Source: PALSA-612 sp963791225 (GTDB taxonomy: Bacteria; Actinomycetota; Thermoleophilia; Gaiellales; Gaiellaceae). Taken from it: 16,001 nt of DNA. The notes under the pieces are model-generated. The model was given only the letters and a program-made list of their open reading frames with translations. It was not told the DNA's origin and did no database searches. Location of the stretch: positions 1 to 16,001 of the forward strand of contig CAWBRV010000001.1 of the NCBI GenBank assembly GCA_963791225.1, written 5' to 3'. Below are positions 1 to 9,675 of the stretch, in pieces. Position 1 is the first letter of the stretch. The number at the start of each line of letters is the position of its first letter. The position numbers and the translations under genes were made by a program.

Positions 1-2913
1 GACGCCGTCGCGGTCGGCCCGTTCGACCGCCCGGGCGAGCTCGACTCGTGACGACACGCCGACCTTGCGGAAGATGTTGCGCAGGTGCGTCTCGACCGTC
101 TTCTGGCTGAGGAACAGCCTGGCGGCGATCTGGGGATTGGTGTTGCGGTCGACGACGAGGCGTGCGATCTCGAGCTCGCGTCCGGTCAGCGATTCGAGCC
201 CTAACGCATCGGCTGTGCCCGGGCGGGTGCGCCGGTGGACGGCATGGCCGAGCTTGCGCAGCTCGCGTTCCGCATGGTCGCGCCAGCGCAGCGCGGCGCA
301 CGCCTCGAGCTCCGCGACGGCGCGCTGCAGCTCCAGCACGGCTCGGTCGCCGTCGCCGGCCTGTGCGAGGGCGCGGCCCGCGAGCGTGCGCGACAGCGCA
401 GCCTCGACGGGCGCACCGAGCTCGCCTGCGGCGGCGGCCGACGCAAGCGCCCGCTCGGCTGCGCGGGTCGCCTCGCCGGCGTGCAGGTCGACCGCCGCCG
501 TCGCTCGGTCGGCCCAGGCGGCGGCCAGCGGCAGCTGCACGGCCGACGCCCAGGCCTGGGCGTGCGCAGCTGAGCGTTCCGCCTCGTCGCGGCGGTCGAG
601 CGTCAGCCGGCAGCGCGTGAGCAGGTCGAGACAGTAGGCCCTCGGGCTTCCGGCGATGAGCGTCAGCTCCTCGCCGCCGGCAGAGCCCAGGAGCAGCCCG
701 ACCGCGCGTTCCGGTTGCCCGGTCTCGAGCAGCGCGGCAGCGAGCCCCACGGCCGCCTCGGCCGCGTGAAAGCCACCATCGGCATCCTGGCTGAGGTCGA
801 CGCTCTCCTGCGCGGTGGCGAGTGCGAGCTCCACGTCTCCCATCGGGAGCGCAATGGTGGAGCGGCCGGAGAGGTTCCACACCAGGGCGTGCGTGTTGCC
901 GAAGAGCCGGGCGGCCTCGACTCCGCCGTCGAGCAGCTCGGCCGCCTCGGCGAGCTTGCCGCGCACGCGCCAGGCACCGCCCAGGATCTGGACCAGCACG
1001 ACGAGGAGCTCGCCCTGGCCGGTCGCGCGCGCCACGGCCAGCCCGCGAGTGGCGTGTGCATCGGCCTCCGTGTACCGGTCGAGATAGAGCTCGGTGCCGG
1101 CGAGCCAGGCCGCGGCCTGGAGGTGGCGCGCGAGCTGGTCGTCCGGCGCGGACTCGACGAGCGCCACCGCCTCCGCGAGGTGGGCTTCGGCCCGCTCGGC
1201 AGCCCCCGTCATCGAATCCGCGAACGCGAAGACGGCGAGGGCCGCCGCCGTCAGCGGCGCCTCGCCGAGCGGTCTCGCGGTGCTCACCGCACGCTCGGCC
1301 CATTCGTGCATCGCCTCGTACCGCGTGCGCCAGACCGCGTTGACCGCGAGCTCGATCATCAGCGCCACCGCCTCGGGTGTGCCCTGGTCGGGCAGCGTCT
1401 CCAGGGCGCTCTCGAGGCGGGCGCCGGCCTGCTCCTGCTGCCCGAGCATGCTCTCGACTCCCGCACACTCGCGGGCGAGCCTGGCGCGCATGTCGGACGC
1501 GCCGTCGGGCACGATCGCGAGCGCCTCCAGCAGGGCCTTATGGCTGTCGGCGAACCGGCCGGCGGCCGTCAGCGCCCTTGCACGGGCGAGGAGGAGCTCG
1601 ACGCGCTCCTCGGGCGACGCCGTCGGGGGAAGGAGCCGCAGCGCGCCCGCGAACCAGTGCGCCGCGCTTGCAGGCGCCAGTCTGACGGACGCCTCGCCGG
1701 CCTCACGCAGGACGGCGACCGCGTCGGCGTCCCCTTCGCGCGCCGAGCGCTCGACGTGGGGGGCGCGCGCCACCGCCGTGGCCCCGCGCGCGGCGAGCGC
1801 CTCCGCACACCGCTCGTGGGCGCCCAGCCGCCAGCCGGCGGCGGTCGCCTCGTAGACCGCGCGACGGACCAGCGGATGCCGAAAGCGGAAGCGTCGAGGC
1901 ACGTCGGTCGTGCGGACGAGGTCGAGCTGCAGGAGCTCGTCGACCGCGTCCATTGCTGCGGCCTCGGACGTCGCAGCTGCGGCTGCCGCCAGCTCGGGCT
2001 CGAAGGGATCGCCGGCCACCGCCGCTCCTTCGAGGACGAGGCGGCCGCCGGCCGACAGCGCGCCAGCTCTTCGCTCAGCGAGGCGGCGACGGCGGAGGGA
2101 ACACCGGTGCCGGTCAGCAGGATCTCGGCAGCGGGGGCTGTCTCCGCCGCGCGGTCGAGCGACCGGGCGAGCTGCTCCAGATAGAACGGATTGCCGCCGC
2201 TCTCCTCGTAGAGGACGGTTGCATTCGCGACGTCGACCGTGTCGCCGAGCAGCTCCTGCGCCTCGGCGGGGGTCAGGGCGCCGAGCTCGATGCGCGTCAC
2301 CGCCGCCGCACGATGAGCCCGCTCGAGCGCCGCCGAAAGCCGCTCCGGCATGCCGCGCGGGCGGTGCGCCAGCGCGATGAGGACGGCTGCCGGCGGGCGG
2401 CCGCCGCAGCAGCGCGCCGAGCAGCTCGACAGACGCCGGGTCCGCCCAGTGGAGGTCGTCGAGCACGAGCACGAGCGGCCTGCCCTCCGCAAGGGTCTCG
2501 AGCAGCGCGCACACCGCGCGATGGGTGCGATAGCGCTCGTGCTGAACCGCCGGATCGCGCGCGGTCGCGAGCGCCGACAGCGACGGGGAAGACGTGCGCG
2601 AGCTCCGTGCACACGTCTTCGTCCAGGCCGGCCAGGAAGCTCGGATCGAGCCCTCGCAGGTACTCGTCCAGCGCATCGACGAAGACCGAGAACGGCAGGT
2701 CGTGCTCGAGCTCCGACGCGGAGCCGGAGAGGACGAGCCGCCCGCGTGCATCTGCGCGCGCGGCGAGCTCTGCGAGCAGGCGCGTCTTGCCGATCCCGGG
2801 CTCCCCGACGAGCTCGATCGCACCTGCGCGGCCCTGATCGGCCTCGGCAAGCGCTTGATCGAGCGACCGAGCTCCTCGGCGCGCCCAACGAGGTGGTCGG
2901 CAAGCAGGGTCAT
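1..2913 (-). pseudogene. LuxR-family ATP-binding (LAL/MalT-like) transcriptional regulator, frameshifted, C-terminal end beyond the left edge
   Basis: This is a large transcriptional activator of the LAL type: an N-terminal nucleotide-binding domain, a long helical (TPR-like) middle and a C-terminal LuxR helix-turn-helix. ATG at 2913 opens MTLLADHLVGRAEEL, the usual start of this family. The Walker A motif GEPGIGKT lies near 2800, Walker B LVLVLDDLHWAD near 2450-2480, and the family signature GGNPFYLEQLAR near 2190. The HTH (LTGRELEIARLV to KTVETHLRNIFRKVGV) lies at about 20-205. From 2058 to the left edge the frame is open without a break. Between 2058 and 2870 the protein changes frame about four times, near 2865, 2582, 2400 and 2060, each by a single base. 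Restored length would be about 970 aa, normal for the family. It is divergent from the small-protein/MMPL/hydrolase run and is the natural candidate to control it (inference). Family assignment is firm; whether the gene is truly broken or mis-assembled is open. Confidence 0.85.
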
Positions 2914-2934
2914 TTCGTGGTCTGGCGAGGATAG

Positions 2935-2976
2935 ATCAGGGTCGCGAATCCCGAAATCAGGGTGCGAGATCAGGGT
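2935..2976. repeat. Three direct ATCAGGGT repeats in the divergent intergenic region (candidate operator)
   Basis: Exact copies of ATCAGGGT lie at 2935-2942, 2956-2963 and 2969-2976, spaced 21 and 13 bases apart, all in the same orientation. A degenerate fourth copy (GTCGGGGTGGCC) is at about 2988-2999. They lie between the regulator start (2913) and the small-protein start (3022), so they could bind the LAL regulator or another factor. No clear -10/-35 pair was recognised here; TATCCT on the minus strand at 2934-2929 could be a -10 for the regulator. Confidence 0.5.
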
Positions 2977-3021
2977 GGCCGCCCGATGTCGGGGTGGCCC
3001 CTTCGGCGGCAAGCTCGACCC

Positions 3022-3261
3022 ATGACCTACTTGCTCCATCACCGCCACGAGCCGCACGAGTGCGGCGTCGTGTTCGCCTCGTTCAAGGGGCATCAGAGCC
3101 CGCTTCGCCACCAGCCCACCCTCGCCTCGTGCCGCTCCGGCGGCCACGCGATCTGGTGGACGGTCGACGCGGCAAGTGAGGAAGACGCGCTCGGGCTGCT
3201 GCCCGCCTACGTCGCCCAGCGCACCACCGCAGCTCGCGTCAGCGAGGTGCAGATCCCATGA
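3022..3261 (+). CDS. Small conserved-looking His/Cys-rich protein (79 aa), unknown function
   Basis: The 79-aa frame starts at ATG 3022 and ends at TGA 3259-3261. The stop overlaps an ATG (ATGA at 3258), and the MMPL start at 3279 follows 17 bases later, so the two genes are clearly co-transcribed. The N-terminal half is rich in potential metal ligands: HHRHEPHEC, then SPLRH, then ASCRSGGH. After that come IWWTVDA and an acidic/Ala segment ending in VSEVQIP. The size and the alternation of strands and helices would fit a small ferredoxin-like alpha/beta barrel, but I cannot name a family with confidence. No Shine-Dalgarno is visible before 3022; an in-frame GTG at 2962 is possible but would place coding sequence over the repeats. 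Unlike its neighbours this gene shows no frame break. Confidence 0.65.
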   Translation: MTYLLHHRHEPHECGVVFASFKGHQSPLRHQPTLASCRSGGHAIWWTVDAASEEDALGLLPAYVAQRTTAARVSEVQIP

Positions 3262-3264
3262 CCG

Positions 3265-3271
3265 AAGGAGG
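3265..3271 (+). promoter_or_regulatory. Shine-Dalgarno AAGGAGG of the MMPL gene
   Basis: AAGGAGG is followed by 7 bases and ATG at 3279. This fixes the MMPL start at 3279 (MSRTTHAPRNLAARM) rather than the upstream overlapping ATG at 3258. Confidence 0.75.
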
Positions 3272-3278
3272 AACCACC

Positions 3279-5628
3279 ATGTCCCGCACCACCCACGCAC
3301 CTCGCAATCTCGCCGCCCGCATGGGCCGCTGGAGCGCGAATCACTGGAAGACCGCCACCTTCGGCTGGCTGGCCCTCGTGGTCGTCGCCTTCGGAATCGG
3401 CGGACAGGTCGGCACGAAGAACATCGACCCGAACACCGCCGGCCCCGGCCAGTCGGGCCGGATGGACCGGATCCTGGACGCCGGGTTCAAGCAGCCCGCC
3501 GCCGAGAACGTGATCGTCCGGAGCCGCACCGTCCAGGCCGGGACGCCGGCGTTCGACGCCGCCGTCCAGGACGTCGCCGCCCGCATCTCGCGGGTGCCGG
3601 CCGTCCAGCACGTCCAGTCGCCGAAGATCTCGAAGGACGGGCACGCCGTGCTCGTCGACTTCGACATCCGCGGCAAGAAGGACAAGGCCCCCGACAAGGT
3701 CGGCCCGGTCGTCGACGCAGTCGCCGCCGCCCAGGCCGCCCACCCCGCCTTCTTCATCGGCGAGATGGGCGACGCAAGCGGGCAGAAGGCGGTCGCGGCC
3801 AGTACGGCAAGGATCTCGGCAAGGCGGGCATGCTCTCGCTCCCGATCACGCTGGTGATCCTGCTCGTCACGTTCGGGGCGCTCGTCGCCGCGGGCATCCC
3901 GCTGCTGCTCGCGCTCACCGCCGTCTTCGGGACCTTCGGGCTCGTCGCACTGCCGAGCCACCTGCTTCCGATGGCGAACGAGATGCCGGCGCTCGTGCTC
4001 CTGATCGGGCTCGCGGTCGGCGTCGACTACTCGATGTTCTACCTCCGCCGCGAGCGTGAGGAGCGGGCCGCGGGCCGCAGCGAGCGGGCCGCACTCGAAG
4101 CGGCAGCCGCCACCTCGGGCCGCTCGGTCCTCATCTCCGGCCTGACCGTGATGGTCGCGATGGCCGGCATGTTCGTCACCGGCGACGCGACGTTCGCCTC
4201 GTTCGGCGTGGCCACGATGATGGTCGTCGCGGTCGCGATGCTCGGCTCGCTCACCGTCCTGCCGGCGTTGCTCTCGCGGCTCGGCGACGGCGTCGACCGT
4301 GCGGCCGCTTCGCGGCGGCGTAAGCCGGACCAGAGCCAGGGCCGGCCTGTGGGGCTGGATCGTCGACCGCGTCCTGCGGACGCCGGCCCTGTCCGCCGCG
4401 ATCGCGGGCGGGCTGCTGCTCGTGCTCGCGCTCCCGGCCGTCCAGATGCGGATGTCGGAGGCGTCGCCGGACACGTACCCGTCGAACCTCGCGGTCGTGA
4501 AGACGTACAAGCAGATGCAGCAGGCGTTCCCCGGCGCCGCGCTGCCGGCGAACGTCGTCGTCAAGGCGCCGGACGTGAACGCCCCTGCGGTTCGCGATGC
4601 GATCGCGCAACTCGAGCGGCGTGCCCTCGCCAGCGGCCGCGCGCACGAGCCGATCACGATCGACGTGAACAGGGCCCACACGGTCGCGAACATCACGATG
4701 CCGATCGACGGCAACGGCACCGACAAGGCGTCGAACGCCTCGCTGGCACTGCTCCGCCACACCCTCATCCCGCAGACGGTCGGCGCCGCTGCCCGGCACG
4801 GAGGCCGGCGTCACCGGGCTGACCGCACAGTGGAAGGACTCGGGCGACCGGATCCGGTCGGCGCTGCCGCTCGTCGTCGCCTTCGTCCTCGTGTTCGCGT
4901 TCATCCTGATGCTGGTCGCGTTCCGCTCGATCGTGGTCGCGGTCAAGGCGATCGTGCTCAACTGCCTGTCGGTCGCGGCGGCGTACGGGATCCTCGTGCT
5001 GGTCTTCCAGCACGGGTTCGGCAAGGGACTGCTCGGCTTCAGCTCGACTGCCGGGATCTCTCCGGTCATCCCGTTGCTGCTCTTCGTGATCCTGTTCGGC
5101 CTTTCGATGGACTACCACGTGTTCATCGTCAGCCGGATCCGCGAGAGCTTCGAGCGCGGCGCCACCATGGACAAGGCGATCTCCAACGGGATCAAGTCCA
5201 CGGCGGGCGTCGTCACCAGCGCGGCGTTCGTGATGGTCGGCGTGTTCGCGGTCTTCGCGACGCTGTCGATGCTGTTCTTCAAGCAGTTCGGCGTCGGGCT
5301 GGCGGCGGCGATCCTGATCGACGCGACGATCGTCCGGGGCGTGCTGCTGCCCGCGACGATGAAGCTCCTCGGCGAGCGGAACTGGTACCTGCCGGCGTGG
5401 CTCGAGTGGCTGCCGCACCTCGAGGACGGCGAGCTCGAGGTCACCGAGGAGCCGGTGGTGGCGCCTGCGCCTCCGAAGGCCCGCACGCCGAAGCGTCGGC
5501 CCTCGGTGCCGGACGGATCATCGGGCTCGTGCTCATCGGGATGCTCGTCCTCGGCCTCGCGTACCTGCGGTTCTCGTCCGACAGCCGCGCGGTCTCCGTC
5601 CCGGCCGGGGCAACGGCCGGCCAGCTGA
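3279..5628 (+). pseudogene. MMPL/RND-family membrane exporter, frameshifted
   Basis: An MmpL-type exporter (RND superfamily) that would move lipids or other hydrophobic molecules out of the cell using the proton gradient. The order is standard: an N-terminal helix (WLALVVVAFGIGG), a first periplasmic porter domain, a helix block (LSLPITLVILLVTFGALVAA onward), a second porter domain and a second helix block (SALPLVVAFVLVFAFILMLV onward). The paired Asp-Tyr residues of the MmpL3-like proton relay are both present: GVDYSMFYLRRE (Asp codon 4025-4027) and SMDYHVFIVSRI (Asp codon 5110-5112). The frame changes near 3800, between 4290 and 4350, and near 4795, so no single frame encodes the whole. Restored length is about 740-780 aa, normal for the family. 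In the last frame it ends at TGA 5626-5628, overlapping the hydrolase start; the true end may lie earlier if another base is wrong. It follows the 79-aa protein by 17 bases. Confidence 0.88.
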
Positions 5629-7515
5629 CCCTGCATCCGTGCCACTACGGCACGGAGCAGGGCAGCTACGCGGCCGACTGCGGGACGCTCGTCGTGCCGG
5701 AGAACCGGGCCGATCGGCAGTCGCGGCTGATCGCGCTGCCGGTCACCCGGATCAGGGCGCGCTCGGCGCATCCGGGCACGCCGGTCTTCCGCCTGCAGGG
5801 CGGCCCGGGCATCACCAACATGTCGTTCTCGAAGGCGAGCCGGATCGCCGGCAACCACGACGTCGTCCTCGTCGGCTACCGCGGCGTCGACGGCTCGGTC
5901 CGGCTCGACTGCGCCGAGGTCTCGTCGGCCCTGAAGCGGTCGACCGACTTGCTCGGCGCGAAGTCGTTCCACGCCTACACCCAGGCGTTCCGGACGTGCG
6001 CAACGCGACTCCAGGCGGACGGCGTCGATCTCGCCGGCTACTCGATACCCCCAGCGGGTGGACGATCTCGAGGCGGCGCGCAAGGCTCTCGGCTACGGCC
6101 CGATCGACCTGATCAGCGAGAGCACAGGCACCCGCATTGCGCTGATCTACGCGTGGCGGTACCCGAAGAGGATCCACCGCTCGGTGATGATCGGCGTCAA
6201 CCCGCCGGGCCACTTCCTCTGGGACCCGAAGCCGACCGACGCGCTGATCGGCCGCTACTCGCGGCTGTGCGCCCAGGACCCGTCGTGTAGCAAGCGGACG
6301 GACGATCTGGCTGCGTCGATCCGGAAGACGACGGCACACATGCCGGACCGGTTCTGGGGTCTGCCGATCGACCGGAAGGGCAGCGCTCGTCGCCTGCTTC
6401 TACGCCCTGGTGGAGTCGACCTCCGAGTCGGCGCCGCTCTCGGCGCCGATGACCTTCAACTCGTGGCTCTCGGCCGCGCGACGGCGACGCGAGCGGGTTG
6501 TGGTTCATGTCGCTTCTGGCCAAGCTGGCGTTCCCCGAGTCGTTCGTCTGGGGCGAGCTCGCGTCCATCAGTCGGGCCGACACCCGCGCGGCAAAGCGCT
6601 ACTTCGCGCCGGCACACGCCGCAGCGCCTCGATCCTCGGCAATCCGGGAACAGAGTTTCTCTACGCGGGCGGCGGTCTGATCGACGCCTGGCCGGCCAGC
6701 CCGGACGAGAACGACTACGCCGCCGTCCGGGACTTCGAGGGTCGCGACCCTGCTCGTCGGCGGCACGCTGGACGTCGCCGCTCCGGCGGTCAACGCGACC
6801 CGGGAGTTGCTGCCCCACCTCACGAACGGCCGTCAGGTCGTGCTGGCAGAACTCGGTCACACGACCTCGTTCTGGAGCTAGGAGCCGAAGGCGAGCACTC
6901 GACTCCTCAATGCCTTTCTCGACAGCGGCAAGGTCGACAACTCGCTGTACACCCCGGCCAGGGTCGACTTCACGCCCGAGGTCACGCAGACGGCCCTCGG
7001 AAAGGGTCTCGCCGCCACGATGCTGGCGCTGCCGGTGATCGTGCTGCATTTCGCTCCTGCTCATGTGGCGCCGGGTGCGCAGGCGCGGTCGCATCGGACG
7101 GAAGGCGAGCGTCGTGCTCCGGTCCGTGTACCCGCTGGTGCTCGGCCTGGGCGGATGGCTCGCCGGCGTGCTCGTCGTGTTGATCGCGTTCCCGACAGTG
7201 TCCCTCGACGACCCGCTCCTCGGCGTCCTCTCGATCGGCATCCCGATCGGCCTGGGGATCTACCTGGCCTGGGTGCGCCGCGACCAGCGGGCCGGGTACA
7301 GAAGAATCGGCTTCACGGCAGCAGCGACGGGCGCGCTCGTCGGCGCCTGGCTGGGCTTCCATGCAGGGAGCGGGCTGATGGCGGTCGTCACCACGATCGT
7401 CGGAGCGGCCGTCGGTGCGAACCTCACGCTGCTCGTCTTCGACATCATCCGGGAGCGCACCGCCCCCGAGTGGGCCGACCTGCCGCAGGTGGTCCTGACC
7501 CCCGCCGAAGTCTGA
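5541..7515 (+). pseudogene. Membrane-anchored alpha/beta hydrolase (TAP-like) with C-terminal multi-helix membrane domain, frameshifted and with in-frame TAG
   Basis: A serine hydrolase of the tripeptidyl-aminopeptidase-like alpha/beta fold group. An N-terminal helix (IGLVLIGMLVLGLAYLRF) is followed by LQGGPG (oxyanion loop), DVVLVGYRGVDGS, the nucleophile elbow SESTG (Ser codon 6121-6123), GGTLDVAAP (Asp codon 6771-6773) and ELGHTTSF (His codon 6858-6860), so the whole triad is visible. From about 7000 to 7515 the protein continues into about five hydrophobic helices ending in LPQVVLTPAEV. The nucleophile motif has Ser where GESYG normally has Gly. The frame changes near 6048 (in a run of five C), 6385, 6473, 6625, 6736 and 7048, and TAG at 6879-6881 stops the frame in mid-domain, where homologous sequence carries straight on. 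The start is uncertain: ATG 5541 or GTG 5529, both overlapping the MMPL end. The substrate is unknown; the partner is probably the adjacent exporter. Confidence 0.8.
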
Positions 7516-7528
7516 TCCGTTCGAGCAC

Positions 7529-7560
7529 GGGCTGCGGCGGCGTTCATGTCGCCGCGGCCC
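7529..7560 (+). terminator. GC-rich hairpin between the hydrolase and the glycosyltransferase pair
   Basis: GGGCTGCGGCGG (7529-7540) pairs with TCGCCGCGGCCC (7549-7560) over 12 base pairs, two of them G-T, around an 8-base loop. It starts 13 bases after the hydrolase stop. No T-run follows, so it is terminator-like rather than a textbook intrinsic terminator. It covers the first in-frame ATG (7546) of the next gene. Confidence 0.5.
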
Positions 7561-7587
7561 GATCGGTTAGAGCAGAATGGTGCCTTG

Positions 7588-9675
7588 GTGCCGGGGGGCA
7601 CAGCCACGCGGGGACGATGGTCGCTTCTGCGCTCGCGTGTCGGTGGTTGGTTGCCGGCACTGGTCGCTCTCGTTGTCGTGTCGGTGGCGCTGCGAGCCTG
7701 GGCGGCCCGGGAGGTGCCTGTGCCGTGGATCGCGCCGGACGAGATGATCTACGGACTCCTCGGCCGGAGCCTGTACTCGACCGGGACGCTCGGGATCTTC
7801 GGTGGGCCTTCGCCGTTCTACAGCGCGCTCGTGCCGGCATTCGTTGGCCTCCCGCTGAGCACGGGCGATCTCGAGTTCGGCTATGGACTGCTGAAGGTGC
7901 TGCAAGCGCTCGTGATGTCGCTGGCGGCGGTCCCCGTCTACCTCTGGGGCCGGTCGTTCGTCGGACGGCGATGGGCGTTTGTGGCGGCGACGCTGACGCT
8001 TGCCGCTCCCGCGCTCGTCTATTCGGGTCTGGTCATGACCGAGGTCCTCTTCTACCCGGTCTTCGTGCTCTCGGCCTGGGCGATGGCAAGCGTCATCGAG
8101 GAGCCAACGTGGCAGCGGCAGGCGTTGTTCGTCGTCGCCGTCGGGGCGGCGACCGCCACTCGCTTGCAGGCCGTCGTGCTCGTCCCCGCATTCCTCACCG
8201 CGGTCGGGCTAGACGCCCTGCTGGCGAGGTCGCCGATCAGAGCGCGACGCTTCATGCCTGCGATCGTCGCGCTTGGGCTGCTCGCAGCAGCCTGGCTCGG
8301 CTGGCGGCTGGCAAGCGGCGAGCCGGTCATCGGCGGCTACAGCGTCGTCACGCACGCCTCCTACGGCGTCGGGCGAGCGGCTCGATTCGTCCTCTATCAC
8401 GCAGGCTCCCTGATTCTTCTGACGGGTGTCGTGCCGGCTTGCGGTCTCCTGCTACTTCTCGGCGCGGCCGCGCGGCGACGTGATTCCGACGGCCGGATTC
8501 GCGCCTTCCTCGCCGTCACCTGCTCGCTGTCGGTGTGGCTCGTCGTCGAGGTCGGCGTCTTCGCCTCCCAATACGTCGGACAGCTCGCCGAGCGGGATCT
8601 GATCGGTCTCGCGCCGCTCTACTTCCTCGGCTTCACAGCATGGCTCGCGCGCGGCGCCCCCCGCGGCTACTGGCCGGCTTCGATCGCCTGCCTGCTCGTC
8701 GCCGTGCCGCTCGTCCTCCTGCCGCTCGGGAAGCTCGTTACCGCCTCCGCGCTCCCCGACGCACCGAGTCTCGTCGCGCTCTACAACCTGCGGACCGCGA
8801 GATCGCTGTCAACGCTCGAGCTTGCCTTCTACGGGACGGTGGGCGCGGCGCTCCTCCTCCTGGCCCTGCTGCCGCGCCGTGCTCTCGTCGTGGTGCTCCC
8901 GCTCCTCCTCCTAGTCGCGCTGACAGGCGGCTCGGTTGCTGCGAGCCGCTACGCAGCCGATCAAGGCCGTCAGCGCCAGCGGATGTTCCTCGGATCAACG
9001 CCGACATGGATCGACCGTGCCGCCCACGGACCCGTCGCTTACCTCTACCAGTCCGGAGCCGACTGGACCGGGGTCTGGGAGAACGTCTTCTGGAACCAGC
9101 GCATCGACCGGGTCTACGACCTCGGCAACGCGAGACTGGTTGGACCGATCCCCCAGCAGCAGATCCGGATCCGGGCAGACGGTCGACTCGTCGCGCGTAG
9201 CGGCCGCCCCGTCTCGGCACCGTACGTCGTGACCACAACCGGGGTCGTCGGGAGTGAGCCGTCGTTCGAGTTCGCCGGCGAGCCGATCGCTTCGACGATC
9301 CAGCCCGGAAGCCAGGCGGGGGGCCTCGCCCTCTGGCGGATCGAGGAACCGCTCCGTCTCTCCTTCCGCGCGACCGGGATCCGGCCTAACGGTGACATCT
9401 ACCCGGGCGAAACCGCCCGCCTCATCGCGTACGGCTGCAGCCACCGAGTCTTCCGTGTCACCCTGCTCGTCAAGCAGCCGCAGACGGTGACGATCCGCCG
9501 GAACGGCGCTGCCTACAAGCGGCTGGCGTTCCGGTCTCCTGCCCCCAACCAGCCCTGGAGCGGAGCGATCCCGACGCGGCCGCGACCGGGGCAGCCCGCA
9601 CGCGCAAGCGTCTGCACGCTGGACGTGGAGACCGACGGCCTGCTTGGGAGCACCGTGTTCAGGGTCGATCCATGA
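7588..9675 (+). CDS. GT-C-like polytopic membrane glycosyltransferase, first of a tandem pair
   Basis: A large multi-helix membrane protein of the GT-C type (GT39/ArnT/PMT-like), which would move a sugar from a polyprenyl-phosphate donor to an acceptor outside the membrane. The first helix (WLPALVALVVVSVALRAW) is followed by the first external loop with the acidic pair in WIAPDEMIYG (Asp51-Glu52 from this start), as expected for the catalytic base region. About 11-13 hydrophobic segments follow up to LPLLLLVALTGGSVAA, then a soluble C-terminal part of about 230 residues with VFWNQRIDRVYDLG. I chose GTG 7588 because the longer ATG 7546 lies in the loop of a strong hairpin, and because this start places Asp-Glu at nearly the same position as in the paralogue downstream (Asp54-Glu55). 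No good Shine-Dalgarno supports either start. Its stop overlaps the next start (ATGA). The frame is intact, unlike the genes upstream. Confidence 0.82.
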   Translation: MPGGTATRGRWSLLRSRVGGWLPALVALVVVSVALRAWAAREVPVPWIAPDEMIYGLLGRSLYSTGTLGIFGGPSPFYSALVPAFVGLPLSTGDLEFGYGLLKVLQALVMSLAAVPVYLWGRSFVGRRWAFVAATLTLAAPALVYSGLVMTEVLFYPVFVLSAWAMASVIEEPTWQRQALFVVAVGAATATRLQAVVLVPAFLTAVGLDALLARSPIRARRFMPAIVALGLLAAAWLGWRLASGEPVIGGYSVVTHASYGVGRAARFVLYHAGSLILLTGVVPACGLLLLLGAAARRRDSDGRIRAFLAVTCSLSVWLVVEVGVFASQYVGQLAERDLIGLAPLYFLGFTAWLARGAPRGYWPASIACLLVAVPLVLLPLGKLVTASALPDAPSLVALYNLRTARSLSTLELAFYGTVGAALLLLALLPRRALVVVLPLLLLVALTGGSVAASRYAADQGRQRQRMFLGSTPTWIDRAAHGPVAYLYQSGADWTGVWENVFWNQRIDRVYDLGNARLVGPIPQQQIRIRADGRLVARSGRPVSAPYVVTTTGVVGSEPSFEFAGEPIASTIQPGSQAGGLALWRIEEPLRLSFRATGIRPNGDIYPGETARLIAYGCSHRVFRVTLLVKQPQTVTIRRNGAAYKRLAFRSPAPNQPWSGAIPTRPRPGQPARASVCTLDVETDGLLGSTVFRVDP

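Noticed and set aside
715..2184. A 489-aa plus-strand frame
   Set aside because: It is antisense to the regulator, whose minus-strand frame is continuous from 2058 to 1 and carries the HTH.
3341..4768. A 475-aa minus-strand frame over the MMPL gene
   Set aside because: It is the shadow of recognisable MMPL sequence on the plus strand.
3790..4800. Programmed ribosomal frameshifting in the exporter
   Set aside because: There are too many shifts at unrelated sites, in neighbouring genes too, with no slippery heptamer plus downstream structure seen at any of them.
5480..5628. A fusion of the MMPL exporter with the hydrolase
   Set aside because: The two are in different frames and the hydrolase has its own N-terminal helix and start candidates. 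With so many frame errors nearby a fusion cannot be excluded, but nothing requires it.
7020..8483. A 487-aa plus-strand frame spanning the hydrolase end and the first glycosyltransferase
   Set aside because: Only its first few codons (to about 7045) are hydrolase sequence; the rest is low-complexity Arg-rich shadow of two real frames.
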